This document shows positions 1 through 8,330 of a DNA stretch of 58,507 nucleotides, piece by piece. The stretch is taken from positions 1-58,507 of the forward strand of contig VGXS01000025.1 of the NCBI GenBank assembly GCA_016873225.1, in the 5' to 3' direction. The position numbers and the translations under genes are program-made. The DNA is from Planctomycetota bacterium (GTDB lineage Bacteria > Planctomycetota > Planctomycetia > Gemmatales > Gemmataceae). Position 1 is the stretch's first letter. Each line of letters begins with the position of its first letter. The notes below the pieces were generated by a model. The model was not told the DNA's origin. It searched no databases and was given only the letters and a program-made list of their open reading frames with translations.

Positions 1-598
1 CAGAAGCGAAACCAGCCGTCAACCCGATGGGAATTCCCCCAGAAAACGGGGCATTAAGGGACCCGGACGCGGCAACCCCGCCGCGAGAAGTCATCTCTGG
101 AAGATAGAAACCGGTCACTTCAAATTGCTGATTGTCGACAAGGCAGCCCAGAGTTCCAATGAATCCCCAATTCATCCGGGGGCTAATTCCGTCATAGGTG
201 TAGTTGGGAACACCCGCGGCATTGGTGGAAACCGGAATGGGTGCCACTGAACCCAATTGAAGGGCATAGGCACCTATGTGCATGAAAAGGTGCTTTTCAG
301 GAAGAAACGGGTTTTCAACAAAGGCTCCGGGGCTATTGGAAGGAAGGGTGACGGCCTCGAGAGGAACTGAAGGATTCGAGTATGGGCTGATGGGCCCAGG
401 GACCAATCCTCCACCCATTGGCCCAGTCGGAAGAGGATAGGTAGGTCCTGGCGGAGGGCCGAACGATGGCGCTGCTGGAACCGGCTCTGGAAGGACAATG
501 CCACCAGAATCAATCGAAGGGGACTGGGCTATCGCCTGTCCAGCAATCGCCAGGAGTCCACTGGCGGCAAAAAATGCCAGCACTCGGGAATGCCTCAT
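1..598 (-). CDS. BBP7-like outer-membrane protein, 5' part only
   Basis: The frame is open from an ATG at 598 to the window edge, so about 199 N-terminal residues are visible and the C-terminus is missing. Residues 1-25 form a signal peptide (basic MRHSR, hydrophobic core, AIAQS cleavage region). A Pro/Gly-rich linker follows at about 26-80. Then comes a segment with HLFMHIGAYALQLG, a variable loop, and GISPRMNWGFIGTLG with a short acidic hairpin. This order resembles the first strands of the BBP7 (DUF1551) family of planctomycete beta-barrel-like proteins. Family assignment is by recollection of that pattern, so it is moderate; a secreted or outer-membrane location is well supported by the signal peptide. 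The gene is divergent from rplM. Confidence 0.6.
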   Translation of the reverse strand, partial: MRHSRVLAFFAASGLLAIAGQAIAQSPSIDSGGIVLPEPVPAAPSFGPPPGPTYPLPTGPMGGGLVPGPISPYSNPSVPLEAVTLPSNSPGAFVENPFLPEKHLFMHIGAYALQLGSVAPIPVSTNAAGVPNYTYDGISPRMNWGFIGTLGCLVDNQQFEVTGFYLPEMTSRGGVAASGSLNAPFSGGIPIGLTAGFAS

Positions 599-779
599 GT
601 CACAACCCTCGTGTCCGAAAAGAAAGCCAAGGCGGTTCCAGCCGCCAAATCCGTCTTTTTCCTCATCGACCTCCCCGTCCGAATGCTTCAGAAAATCAGC
701 CCAACCCTGACAATCGGACGCCTGAACGATGCTTATTAGGCTAATCTGATTCCTTGAAGGCTTAGCCGTGAAGCCAGCC

Positions 780-807
780 TTGACTGTGTTTTTGAGCCGA
801 TTATGCT
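780..807 (+). promoter_or_regulatory. Candidate sigma-70 promoter of rplM-rpsI
   Basis: TTGACT at 780-785 and TATGCT at 802-807 are separated by 16 bases and lie 38 bases upstream of the rplM start. The rest of the 599-845 gap holds nothing else I can support, apart from whatever drives the divergent BBP7-like gene. Confidence 0.45.
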
Positions 808-845
808 TAGGCTTTGACAATATGTGGTTGGTCAGGACAGATTTC

Positions 846-1280
846 ATGAACACAACGATGGCCAAGGCCGAAACCATCAAACGCAGCTGGTGGGTTATTG
901 ACGCCTCAAACCACCGAGTTGGGCGTCTTGCGGTGATTATTGCCAACATTCTTCGCGGCAAGCATAAGCCTGAATACACACCTCATTGCGACACCGGTGA
1001 CTTCGTCATAGTCATCAATGCTGAGAAAATCACCTTTACCGGTTCAAAGATGGACAACAAGGAATACCAAAACTATTCGCATTACGCCGGAGGGTTGAGG
1101 CGAGTCACCGCACGCGAATTGCTCTCCCGCCAGCCTGAAAGAATTCTCCGGGAAGCTGTCCGCAGGATGGTTCCGCGCAATCCGCTCGGCCGCCAACAAA
1201 TGACCAAGCTGAATGTTTACGCCGGGGACAAACATCCTCATCAGGCGCAACAACCGCAACCATTCACTGCCAATACTTGA
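846..1280 (+). CDS. rplM: 50S ribosomal protein L13
   Basis: This 144-residue protein is a structural component of the large ribosomal subunit that binds 23S rRNA. Family landmarks are W-x-V-I-D-A near residue 20, GRLA, LRGKHKPEYTPH, DTGDFVIVINAEK, RMVPRNPLGR and the C-terminal KLNVYAG...HPHQAQQPQ. Length is normal for L13. The frame is open further upstream (to 768), but that would put about 26 unrelated residues before the conserved start; ATG at 846 gives MNTTMAKAET, the usual L13 N-terminus. ATG at 858 is a second possibility. rpsI follows after 17 bases, the conserved bacterial rplM-rpsI pair, presumably co-transcribed. Confidence 0.97.
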   Translation: MNTTMAKAETIKRSWWVIDASNHRVGRLAVIIANILRGKHKPEYTPHCDTGDFVIVINAEKITFTGSKMDNKEYQNYSHYAGGLRRVTARELLSRQPERILREAVRRMVPRNPLGRQQMTKLNVYAGDKHPHQAQQPQPFTANT

Positions 1281-1297
1281 ATATCAGGAGATAGCCA

Positions 1298-1777
1298 GTG
1301 GCTGAACCCCGCAACAAAAAAACATATTATCTTGGAACAGGTCGCCGAAAGACCTCCGTTGCCAGGGTTCGCCTTTTTGAAGGCCCCGGCGATGTCTTGA
1401 TCAACGGTAGAAAGCTTGAGGACTTTTTCACAGAGGCCAAGGATCGTATCGCCGTAATGGGCCCTCTTGATGTCACATCAATGATTGGCCGTGTTCACGC
1501 CCAAATTCTTGTCCACGGAGGCGGAATCACGGGGCAGGCTGGGGCCATTTGCCAAGGAATGGCTCGCGCTCTCAAACGCATGTACAATCTTTCTCCAGAA
1601 GCGCAAAAGCCCGTTGAAGCGCCCCCCACCGCCGAAGGTGAGGCCGCTCAACCGGTTGTCACCATGGGCGACCGATTGCGGGAATCCGGCTTCCTGACCC
1701 GAGACGGCCGAATGAAGGAACGAAAGAAGTATGGGCATAAGGGTGCCCGAAAGAGCTTCCAGTTTTCCAAGCGCTAA
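1298..1777 (+). CDS. rpsI: 30S ribosomal protein S9
   Basis: This is a small-subunit protein whose C-terminal tail reaches the P-site tRNA. It shows GTGRRKTSVARV, the GGGITGQAGA loop, ARAL, and the C-terminal GFLTRDGRMKERKKYG...FSKR. It starts at a GTG (1298) with AGGAG at 1287-1291. At 159 residues it is longer than most S9 proteins (about 130), because residues ~98-125, between ARALKRMYN and the GFLTRD motif, hold an Ala/Pro/Glu-rich insertion. The invariant basic C-terminus is intact, so function should be normal. It is the second gene of the rplM operon and ends 22 bases before a strong terminator hairpin. Confidence 0.97.
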   Translation: MAEPRNKKTYYLGTGRRKTSVARVRLFEGPGDVLINGRKLEDFFTEAKDRIAVMGPLDVTSMIGRVHAQILVHGGGITGQAGAICQGMARALKRMYNLSPEAQKPVEAPPTAEGEAAQPVVTMGDRLRESGFLTRDGRMKERKKYGHKGARKSFQFSKR

Positions 1778-1799
1778 TTGTTTTCAACTGTTTCGGAAT

Positions 1800-1835
1800 A
1801 AAAAAGGCCATGCGAAATATCGCATGGCCTTTTTT
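1800..1835. terminator. Bidirectional intrinsic terminator after rpsI
   Basis: A perfect 15-bp inverted repeat (AAAAAAGGCCATGCG at 1800-1814 and its complement at 1821-1835) flanks a 6-base loop. It has A and T tracts on the outside, so it can terminate rpsI on the plus strand and the nuo-phosphotransferase transcript on the minus strand. It overlaps the minus-strand stop codon (1834-1836). Confidence 0.92.
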
Positions 1836-2775
1836 ATTGGTCGGACGAATCCAGCCGGATCAGTTCTTCTATCCGTTGTTTTATTGGCGCGGAAATCTGG
1901 CCTTGGGATCCCGCAAATTGACAAAGCCAGCGAGTCATGCTTCCCCAGCGGTTGGTTCTGGCCAAATCGGCGACGAGTGGGTTCGCAACCCAAGGGCCCG
2001 GGATGCTTGAATGCAGGCGCGCCTGATCCATTTCCGGGTGGTCGCGGCGGCATGAGTAAAAATCAATCAAGCCAAGCCTGCCTGATGGCTGAATAATGAA
2101 ATTTGCTGGGCGGGCATCGCCATGCAACAAAATCATTGGGCCATTTTCCGGAAGGCGGGAAGCAAGATTGCTGAATTCCCCGCTCCTTTTCTCAAGTTGA
2201 ATGGAGAGACGCACAATCTCCAAAGGCAAGTTTTTATCCCTTGTAGCTTGCGTTAGGACCTGGGGCAAACGATTTGCGAGTTTTTTCCTACTCGCAACTC
2301 CAGGAAGGGTTCCAAATTGGATACCGAAAGATTCAATTGATCTCTTTTGTATTTGCTGTAAAAGGCCTTTGGCATGTTCGAGGGCATCGATTCGGCTTGG
2401 TTCGAAGGGATTCCATGAGTGGCCTGGCAACCATTCCGCCAGCGTCCAGTAATGGCCAAATCCGGTCCAGGCGGGTCGATGATTGATTTGCTTCGGAATG
2501 CCTTCAATACCAACGCAGGCACTTATCAAGTCCCATGCGTCAGACAATCCGCGCAAAATGGAAGGATTTTCTGGCATGGCCCGAAGCACCAAGTGAGGGC
2601 CCAGTCGCCAAATGGAACAGTCTCCGAATGAGCTGCTTGGCCGACTCAGTCGCTGGAGGGGTTCGCGGTCATACAGGGCGTGGTGTTTGGATAGGACTGC
2701 CTGGGCTTGACGATTCAGTTGGTCGCCATCAGCGGCGGGATGCCAAAATCCCTTCGACAGCGGGCTGTTGCGCAT
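1834..2775 (-). CDS. Phosphotransferase of the APH/choline-kinase fold
   Basis: This 313-residue protein carries the Brenner motif HGDARPANF around residue 235 and a following LGLIDF, the catalytic loop and metal-binding Asp of aminoglycoside-phosphotransferase-like kinases. The substrate cannot be told from sequence: small alcohols, homoserine-like compounds and sugars are all possible, and resistance should not be assumed. The start is uncertain. ATG at 2775 has AGGGA about 10 bases upstream; an ATG at 2799 is in frame too. Either choice overlaps the 3' end of nuoN (47 or 71 bases), so the gene is probably translated as the last cistron of the nuo transcript. A functional link to complex I is not implied by known biology. 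Confidence 0.75.
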   Translation of the reverse strand: MRNSPLSKGFWHPAADGDQLNRQAQAVLSKHHALYDREPLQRLSRPSSSFGDCSIWRLGPHLVLRAMPENPSILRGLSDAWDLISACVGIEGIPKQINHRPAWTGFGHYWTLAEWLPGHSWNPFEPSRIDALEHAKGLLQQIQKRSIESFGIQFGTLPGVASRKKLANRLPQVLTQATRDKNLPLEIVRLSIQLEKRSGEFSNLASRLPENGPMILLHGDARPANFIIQPSGRLGLIDFYSCRRDHPEMDQARLHSSIPGPWVANPLVADLARTNRWGSMTRWLCQFAGSQGQISAPIKQRIEELIRLDSSDQ

Positions 2776-4312
2776 GGGACTTGCTTCCCTGCCTAACATG
2801 AGACAACTGGCTCAACAATCCCGGGGCCACTCCGAGCAACACCGTTAAGATGGCGCAGCAGGTGCCGGAAATCAGCGGAATGGAACTTCCGAGTTTTGGT
2901 TGCGGCCCAATCGGAAGCCTGAGAACCATTCTTTGGATCAAACACAGGTAATACCAGGCAGCAACGGCAGCATTGACAACAATCAGCAGACCGAGGATTC
3001 CAATCAACGCGGAATTGGGTGACGCCGGTGAACCAATCGTTGCAAGGATAACCTGGGCCTTGGCCACAAAACCGACCGTCAGGGGAAGACCAAGAAAGCC
3101 CAACAGGCAAACAGCGAGACTGAACGCCGCGCAGGGGGAGCGATAGGCCAGCCCTGCCAAATCATCGGAATGCCCCATAGGCAGATCAGGATCATCCAGA
3201 TAGGCAAGGATCGCAAAGGCACCCAAGCTCATGATGCCATAGGAAGCCAGGTAAAACACCATCGGCCCCACGCCACCAACCCCGTTATGGGTGGCTGGCC
3301 CGGCGGCAAGCGAAGCCAGCATATAACCACCCTGGGCAACGCCTGAGTAAGCCAGAAGCCTGCGAAGGCTGCCCTGCCATATGGCCAGGCAATTGCCTAT
3401 CGTCATGGTCACGACCGCGAGGATCCAGATCAGGGTTCCATCCATTCCTCCGAATGGTTCACCATGAACGCTGGCCAAGCCAAGCACGCGGACAAGGGCC
3501 ACCAATCCCGCGGCCTTGGGGAACCACGAAAGGAAACCTGCCATGGCGGCGCTTGTGCCTTGATAAACATCCGGCGCGTAAAAATGGAACGGAACTGCGG
3601 TGATTTTCATGCCCAGTCCGGCCATGACAAAAACAAGAGCCACGGCCAAGGTGCGCGGCGCACCGAATCGCTGGGATGATGAATCTGACAAAGTTTCGAG
3701 AATTCCAGGCGAAAGGGCGTCGCCGTGACTGGCCAGAATTCTTGTTTGACCTGTCAAGCCGTAAAGGTAACTCAAACCGAATAAGAAGAGCGCCGAGGAA
3801 AACACGCTAAGGAGGAAATACTTGGCAGCGGCTTCCTGCCCTCTTTTGTCAGCCTTCGCAAGGTAAAGCATCACATACGAAGGGATCGAGACCGCTTCCA
3901 GACCGAGGAACAAGACGATCAGGTCCCCAGAAATGGCTACGATTGAAACACCCGCGCAGGCGCAAAGCAGGCAGCCTGTCATGTCCGCCGCCCGTTCATT
4001 GTTGGAGTCAGCGAGCAGGACCGGCAGGATCACAATCCCAAGCAGTGGACTAAACAAGCGTATCGAGGTTGAAACATCATCAAATGCAAAAAAATCATGC
4101 TGGGCGGGAAAACCAGCCAAACCTTGGATTCCAGTCAGTAGGGTCGCAACAGCCAAGCCCAAACAACCAACAAGCATCCAAACCGCCTTGGCCCGGACGA
4201 ATGTTCCAACTAGGAACACAATGCACGAAAGAGCCATGAGACCCAATTCAGGGGAGGCTCGATACAGGATCGATAGCACATAAGTAACATCGGGCATGAG
4301 ATGAAATGGCAT
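2729..4312 (-). CDS. nuoN: NADH-quinone oxidoreductase subunit N
   Basis: This antiporter-like proton-pumping subunit of complex I sits in the cytoplasmic membrane. At 527 residues it has about fourteen hydrophobic segments and the proton_antipo_M signature, including the conserved Lys/His-bearing helices (GLGMKITAVPFHFYAPDVYQG, followed by AYSGVAQGGYML). The start gives MPFHLMPDV, 3 bases after the nuoM stop. It is the last nuo gene of the cluster, and its end overlaps the phosphotransferase gene. Confidence 0.96.
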   Translation of the reverse strand: MPFHLMPDVTYVLSILYRASPELGLMALSCIVFLVGTFVRAKAVWMLVGCLGLAVATLLTGIQGLAGFPAQHDFFAFDDVSTSIRLFSPLLGIVILPVLLADSNNERAADMTGCLLCACAGVSIVAISGDLIVLFLGLEAVSIPSYVMLYLAKADKRGQEAAAKYFLLSVFSSALFLFGLSYLYGLTGQTRILASHGDALSPGILETLSDSSSQRFGAPRTLAVALVFVMAGLGMKITAVPFHFYAPDVYQGTSAAMAGFLSWFPKAAGLVALVRVLGLASVHGEPFGGMDGTLIWILAVVTMTIGNCLAIWQGSLRRLLAYSGVAQGGYMLASLAAGPATHNGVGGVGPMVFYLASYGIMSLGAFAILAYLDDPDLPMGHSDDLAGLAYRSPCAAFSLAVCLLGFLGLPLTVGFVAKAQVILATIGSPASPNSALIGILGLLIVVNAAVAAWYYLCLIQRMVLRLPIGPQPKLGSSIPLISGTCCAILTVLLGVAPGLLSQLSHVRQGSKSHAQQPAVEGILASRR

Positions 4313-4315
4313 GGA

Positions 4316-5914
4316 TTACTCCGGCTTGGCCCGATCCAATCCGGCTAGGACAGCGTGATGACGGGCATCCGCTGCGGACAAGGACCGCAAGCGCGTTTCA
4401 AGTTTGTTGATTTCGGGGCGGCTGGTTTCAAGGACCAAGCCCGGCGCCATTCCCATCCAGACCACAAGCACGGCAATGGATCCAAGAATGGCGAGTTGTC
4501 GGGGCCTTGCCGGAACAGGAACAGAACCCGCCCCGGATTCACCTGAAAATGAGACCTGTATCAAGGTCATTGTGTACCAAGCCCCAAGAAACAGTCCGGA
4601 CATCACCCCGGCAATCGCGGCAATTCCAAGCCAGCTTGCCACGCCGCTTCTGAAAAAACCGAACAGGCAAAGAAATTCACCGACAAACTGAGACAGGCCG
4701 GGAACACCAACAGAAGCCAAGGAAAAAAAGACGAATAGGCCGGAAGTGACCGGATATTTTGCAAGAAGGCCCCGTAGACGGGATCTCTCAAGGGTGCCTT
4801 CGGACTCTTCGATGAACCCGGCGGCCAAAAGCAAACCGGTGGTCACGATGCCATGGGCGACCATGTGGAAGATCGCCCCCTGCTCCCCGGCCTGATCGAG
4901 TGAAACGATTCCGAGAACGACATACCCAAGGTGGGACAGGCTGGAATAGGCAAGAAGCGTTTTCAAATCCCGCGCGCCGAAAGCGCATAAGGCGCCCACC
5001 ACAATGCTGGCAACAGCCATTCCGCCGAGCACGGGGGCGCCAACCGATTCCATTTCACCAGGAAGGACATAAACACCCAGACGAAGCATTCCATAAAGGC
5101 CAAGCTTGGCCATCACGGCTGACAAGAAAACAGTGATCGGGGTTGGCGCTTCCCTGTATGCAATCGCCTGCCAGGTGTGGAAAGGCACCAATGGAGTCTT
5201 GACAATAAAACCAGCCATGAGAAGTAGGAAAATCAGGGAAGGATCGATCGCCGATTCACTCGCGCCAGGGCGATGCGCATTCAGGCTGTCCCAGGCAAAA
5301 CTTCCCGTGGCACCTGCAACTGTCAGCAAGCCGAGAAGAGTGCATAACCCACCAGCGAGCGTATGAAGGAACATCCGCTGGGAAGCCAAAACCCGGTCAG
5401 GGCCTCCCCACAGACCGATCAAAAGGAATACCGGCACCAAGGTGAGTTCAAAAAACACATAAAAAACCAGCATATCCATCGACATGAACGCGAGAATGGT
5501 CAAGGAGATCGCCAGCAGGATCAATCCCATGGCGGGTCCGGCCTTGTCACCTGTCCAACCGGAACCCGATGCCACAACGGTGGTTCCAACCACCAGCGTA
5601 AGGAACACCAGCCAAGTGTTGAGCCCGTCAATCGCCAAGGTCAGGGAAACCACCGGACCGCGCTCAGCCAATCGCCCCATGGTGATGTCGATTGCCGTGA
5701 AGGATTGGTCCTTACCTCGTTCAGCGGCGGCGAGGGCCGGAGACTGCCTTGAATAATCCCATGTCACAATCGTTCCCAATGCCAAGGCGACCAGCATCAA
5801 GGTCTCGGCCAAATACACGGCCAATGCTTTTTGGCGATAAAGACAAAAACAGCCAATCGCCCCAAGCAACGGGATAAGGGGAAGCAGGATCAGAAGGTTC
5901 GCGGTGTTCAGCAT
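4316..5914 (-). CDS. nuoM: NADH-quinone oxidoreductase subunit M
   Basis: This is the second antiporter-like membrane subunit of complex I, involved in proton translocation. It has 532 residues and many transmembrane helices. Conserved elements include FYVFFELTLVPVFLLIG (with the essential Glu of helix 5), FIVKTPLVPFHTW, AKLGLYGMLR and LLAYSSLSHLGYVVLG. It lies between nuoL (15 bases upstream) and nuoN (3 bases downstream) in canonical order. The C-terminal ~25 residues are polar and poorly conserved. Confidence 0.97.
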   Translation of the reverse strand: MLNTANLLILLPLIPLLGAIGCFCLYRQKALAVYLAETLMLVALALGTIVTWDYSRQSPALAAAERGKDQSFTAIDITMGRLAERGPVVSLTLAIDGLNTWLVFLTLVVGTTVVASGSGWTGDKAGPAMGLILLAISLTILAFMSMDMLVFYVFFELTLVPVFLLIGLWGGPDRVLASQRMFLHTLAGGLCTLLGLLTVAGATGSFAWDSLNAHRPGASESAIDPSLIFLLLMAGFIVKTPLVPFHTWQAIAYREAPTPITVFLSAVMAKLGLYGMLRLGVYVLPGEMESVGAPVLGGMAVASIVVGALCAFGARDLKTLLAYSSLSHLGYVVLGIVSLDQAGEQGAIFHMVAHGIVTTGLLLAAGFIEESEGTLERSRLRGLLAKYPVTSGLFVFFSLASVGVPGLSQFVGEFLCLFGFFRSGVASWLGIAAIAGVMSGLFLGAWYTMTLIQVSFSGESGAGSVPVPARPRQLAILGSIAVLVVWMGMAPGLVLETSRPEINKLETRLRSLSAADARHHAVLAGLDRAKPE

Positions 5915-5929
5915 GACTGCACGGGTTCC

Positions 5930-7909
5930 TCAGCGCGCCACGGTGAACATGGCCAGAATGACAATGAGTCCAAGCGCCATGGCCAATGCGTAAAATTGAA
6001 TGAGCCCGTTTTGCACGGATCTGAATCTTCCCCCGATCATCCTGGGAATCGTTGCCAGGAGTTCGACCAACGGCTGGAAAAGGTCCCTGTCGAACCAACC
6101 CATGGCACGACCCGCGGTCGCTAGGGGCCTCACAAAAACGGCAAGGTAAATGTCATCTATGTAAAGACGGGCTTCAGCGGCTGTCTCCAAGGCTCCCAAT
6201 GGTTTGGACAAGCGGTCGCGTCGGGAAAACAGCAGCCATGCCAAACCGATTCCCGTCAAGGCCGCGACAGTACCCAAAATCATGGGCTGGGAAATTTGAA
6301 AGGTTGATTCATGGAGTTTCCAATTCGCCGTGCCTTCAAGGAAATGGTGCAGAGACCCCGTGGGCCCCAGAAGCAATCCAACAAGTAAGGCACAAGCCGC
6401 CAAGACAACGAGCGGCACCGTCATGACGGCAGGGGATTCATGCGCATGGTCGCCGGCCTCACGCGGAATCTTCAGTTGCCCCTGAAAGGTAAGGAAGTAG
6501 GCCCTGAAAGTGTAGTAAGCCGTGAGGAAAGCCGTGAATAATGCGATCCAAAATAGGATCGAAAAATAGGCGGAGCGCTGACTATCGGAGTGGCCACCCT
6601 CATACAGGACGATGAGAATCTCGTCCTTGCTGAAGAAACCGGAAAGGGGTGGAACCCCGGCCAATGCCAAGGCCCCAATGAGAAAGCAGCCATGGGTGAT
6701 TGGCAGGATTTTTGCCAGACCGCTGAATTTCCTCATGTCAATCACATGCCCCATGGCATGCATGACGCTCCCCGAGGAAAGGAACAGCAACGCCTTGAAG
6801 AAGGCATGGGTAAGAAGATGAAAAATAGCCGCGAAAGCGGCCATTGAAGACACTTCCAGGGGAGTGTGCTCATCACGAACATCCCCGCTCACGGCCAGGG
6901 CCATGAACATGTAACCAAGTTGGCTCAGCGTGGAATAAGCCAGAACTCTTTTCAGGTCCCACTGCCCTACAGCCATGACGGCCGCAAGGAACGCTGTGGC
7001 GGCGCCCAAACCGCCAGCGATGTCCTGCACGGACGCAACCGCCTCCAGGCGGGGCACATCCATTGAGGTACCGGTCATGCCTGGGAAGAACCTGGCCAGC
7101 AAATAAACACCGGCGGTGACCATCGTGGCCGCATGAATCAACGCGCTGACGGGCGTCGGCCCCTCCATGGCATCGGGAAGCCAAACATGAAGCGGGAACT
7201 GCGCGGACTTTCCCACCGCGCCGATCAGCAGCAGGACAAGCGAAAAGAAAACAACTTGGGGATCCAAAGGCGAACTGAAGACTTTTTCGTAAGCAAGGTT
7301 CAATGTTCCAAGGTGGCAACCCAACAAGATCATGGCCCCAAGAAGGGCAATGTCACCCAGCCTGGTCACAAGAAACGCCTTCCTGGCGGCAGCCGCGGCC
7401 TCCGGTTTCGCGTACCAGTATCCAACAAGCAGGTAACTACATACGCCGACTCCTTCCCAGCCAAGGAACAACACAAACAGGTTGCCAGCCAGAATCAGGA
7501 CCGCCATGGCGGCGACAAACAGCGAAACCAAGGCGAAGTACCGCCCTTCTCCCGGGTCGTCGTGCATGTATCCGGCACTGAAGATCACGATCCACAGGCT
7601 GATGAAAGTAACCATCGCGGTCATCGCGCCGGCCAGCGCGTCAATCCTGAATTCCCATCCAACCGCGTCGTTTCCAATGGAAAACCAGGTTCCATAGGTT
7701 CCGGTGATTGGTTCATGCGCATGCGAAACGGATAACGCGACCGCCAAGGCGGTCATAAATCCGCCCAAAACACCTGACCCAGCGGCTACCGGCGCCCACT
7801 TGCCAAAATGGAAACAACCCAGCAAGGCACATGAAATGGCGCCCGCAAGCGGAAGCGCAGGGATCAACAATCCCAAGGTTTGGATTCCCTCGATCGAGAC
7901 ATCAAACAC
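5930..7909 (-). CDS. nuoL: NADH-quinone oxidoreductase subunit L
   Basis: This distal antiporter-like subunit of complex I normally carries the long lateral helix along the membrane arm. It has 659 residues, usual for NuoL. Landmarks are LFVLFLGWEGVGVCSYLLVGYW, GKSAQFPLHVWLPDAMEGPTPVSALIHAATMV, AYSTLSQLGYMF, and HAFFKALLFL. The C-terminal ~130 residues contain the expected amphipathic stretch and final membrane anchor. Its ATG overlaps the nuoK 3' end by 8 bases, consistent with translational coupling. Confidence 0.97.
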   Translation of the reverse strand: MFDVSIEGIQTLGLLIPALPLAGAISCALLGCFHFGKWAPVAAGSGVLGGFMTALAVALSVSHAHEPITGTYGTWFSIGNDAVGWEFRIDALAGAMTAMVTFISLWIVIFSAGYMHDDPGEGRYFALVSLFVAAMAVLILAGNLFVLFLGWEGVGVCSYLLVGYWYAKPEAAAAARKAFLVTRLGDIALLGAMILLGCHLGTLNLAYEKVFSSPLDPQVVFFSLVLLLIGAVGKSAQFPLHVWLPDAMEGPTPVSALIHAATMVTAGVYLLARFFPGMTGTSMDVPRLEAVASVQDIAGGLGAATAFLAAVMAVGQWDLKRVLAYSTLSQLGYMFMALAVSGDVRDEHTPLEVSSMAAFAAIFHLLTHAFFKALLFLSSGSVMHAMGHVIDMRKFSGLAKILPITHGCFLIGALALAGVPPLSGFFSKDEILIVLYEGGHSDSQRSAYFSILFWIALFTAFLTAYYTFRAYFLTFQGQLKIPREAGDHAHESPAVMTVPLVVLAACALLVGLLLGPTGSLHHFLEGTANWKLHESTFQISQPMILGTVAALTGIGLAWLLFSRRDRLSKPLGALETAAEARLYIDDIYLAVFVRPLATAGRAMGWFDRDLFQPLVELLATIPRMIGGRFRSVQNGLIQFYALAMALGLIVILAMFTVAR

Positions 7910-8330
7910 GGTTGGGCTCCTCGGGCTTGGCAGGCGCGATTCCCGCTAGCGGCAATTGAGGCAGGGGGGCAGTTGCCGGAGCCAGAGGAAGAGGTTCGTC
8001 ATCAGTGACCTGCTCAAGATCCTCCTCGCGCAAATCCTGCCAAAGGCTGACATCAAGGCTCGATCTTGTCCTGTACATGGCCAAAATCAAGGCAAGGGCC
8101 AGGGCGGCCTCGCAAGCCGCGATCGTCAGCAGAAACAGCACGAAGGCTTGGCCATCCAGATTGCCCCTGAATCTGGCGAAAGCGACGAAATTCAGGGCGA
8201 CGCCCTGCACCATCAATTCGACGCTCAAAAACATGATGATCAGGTTGCGTCGGGCAATGAAACCAACCAAACCCAATGAGAATAAGACCGCGGACACCGC
8301 CAGGAAGTGGGGTAGATCGGGACTTACCAT
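7902..8330 (-). CDS. nuoK: NADH-quinone oxidoreductase subunit K with C-terminal extension
   Basis: This small membrane subunit of complex I has three transmembrane helices (about residues 5-25, 29-52 and 62-86) with the conserved membrane Glu residues in SVELMVQG and AACEAALALAL. NuoK proteins are usually about 100 residues; this one has 142. The extra ~40 C-terminal residues begin acidic and become Pro/Ala/Leu-rich, predicted cytosolic or disordered. ATG at 8330 is chosen because it overlaps the nuoJ TGA by one base (TGATG); a GTG one codon earlier is also in frame. The tail's coding sequence overlaps the nuoL start. Confidence 0.95.
   Translation of the reverse strand: MVSPDLPHFLAVSAVLFSLGLVGFIARRNLIIMFLSVELMVQGVALNFVAFARFRGNLDGQAFVLFLLTIAACEAALALALILAMYRTRSSLDVSLWQDLREEDLEQVTDDEPLPLAPATAPLPQLPLAGIAPAKPEEPNRV

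Noticed and set aside
814..842. Second TTGACA upstream of rplM
   Set aside because: The TTGACA at 814-819 has no acceptable -10 and would place the start inside or too near the start codon; the 780-807 pair is better.
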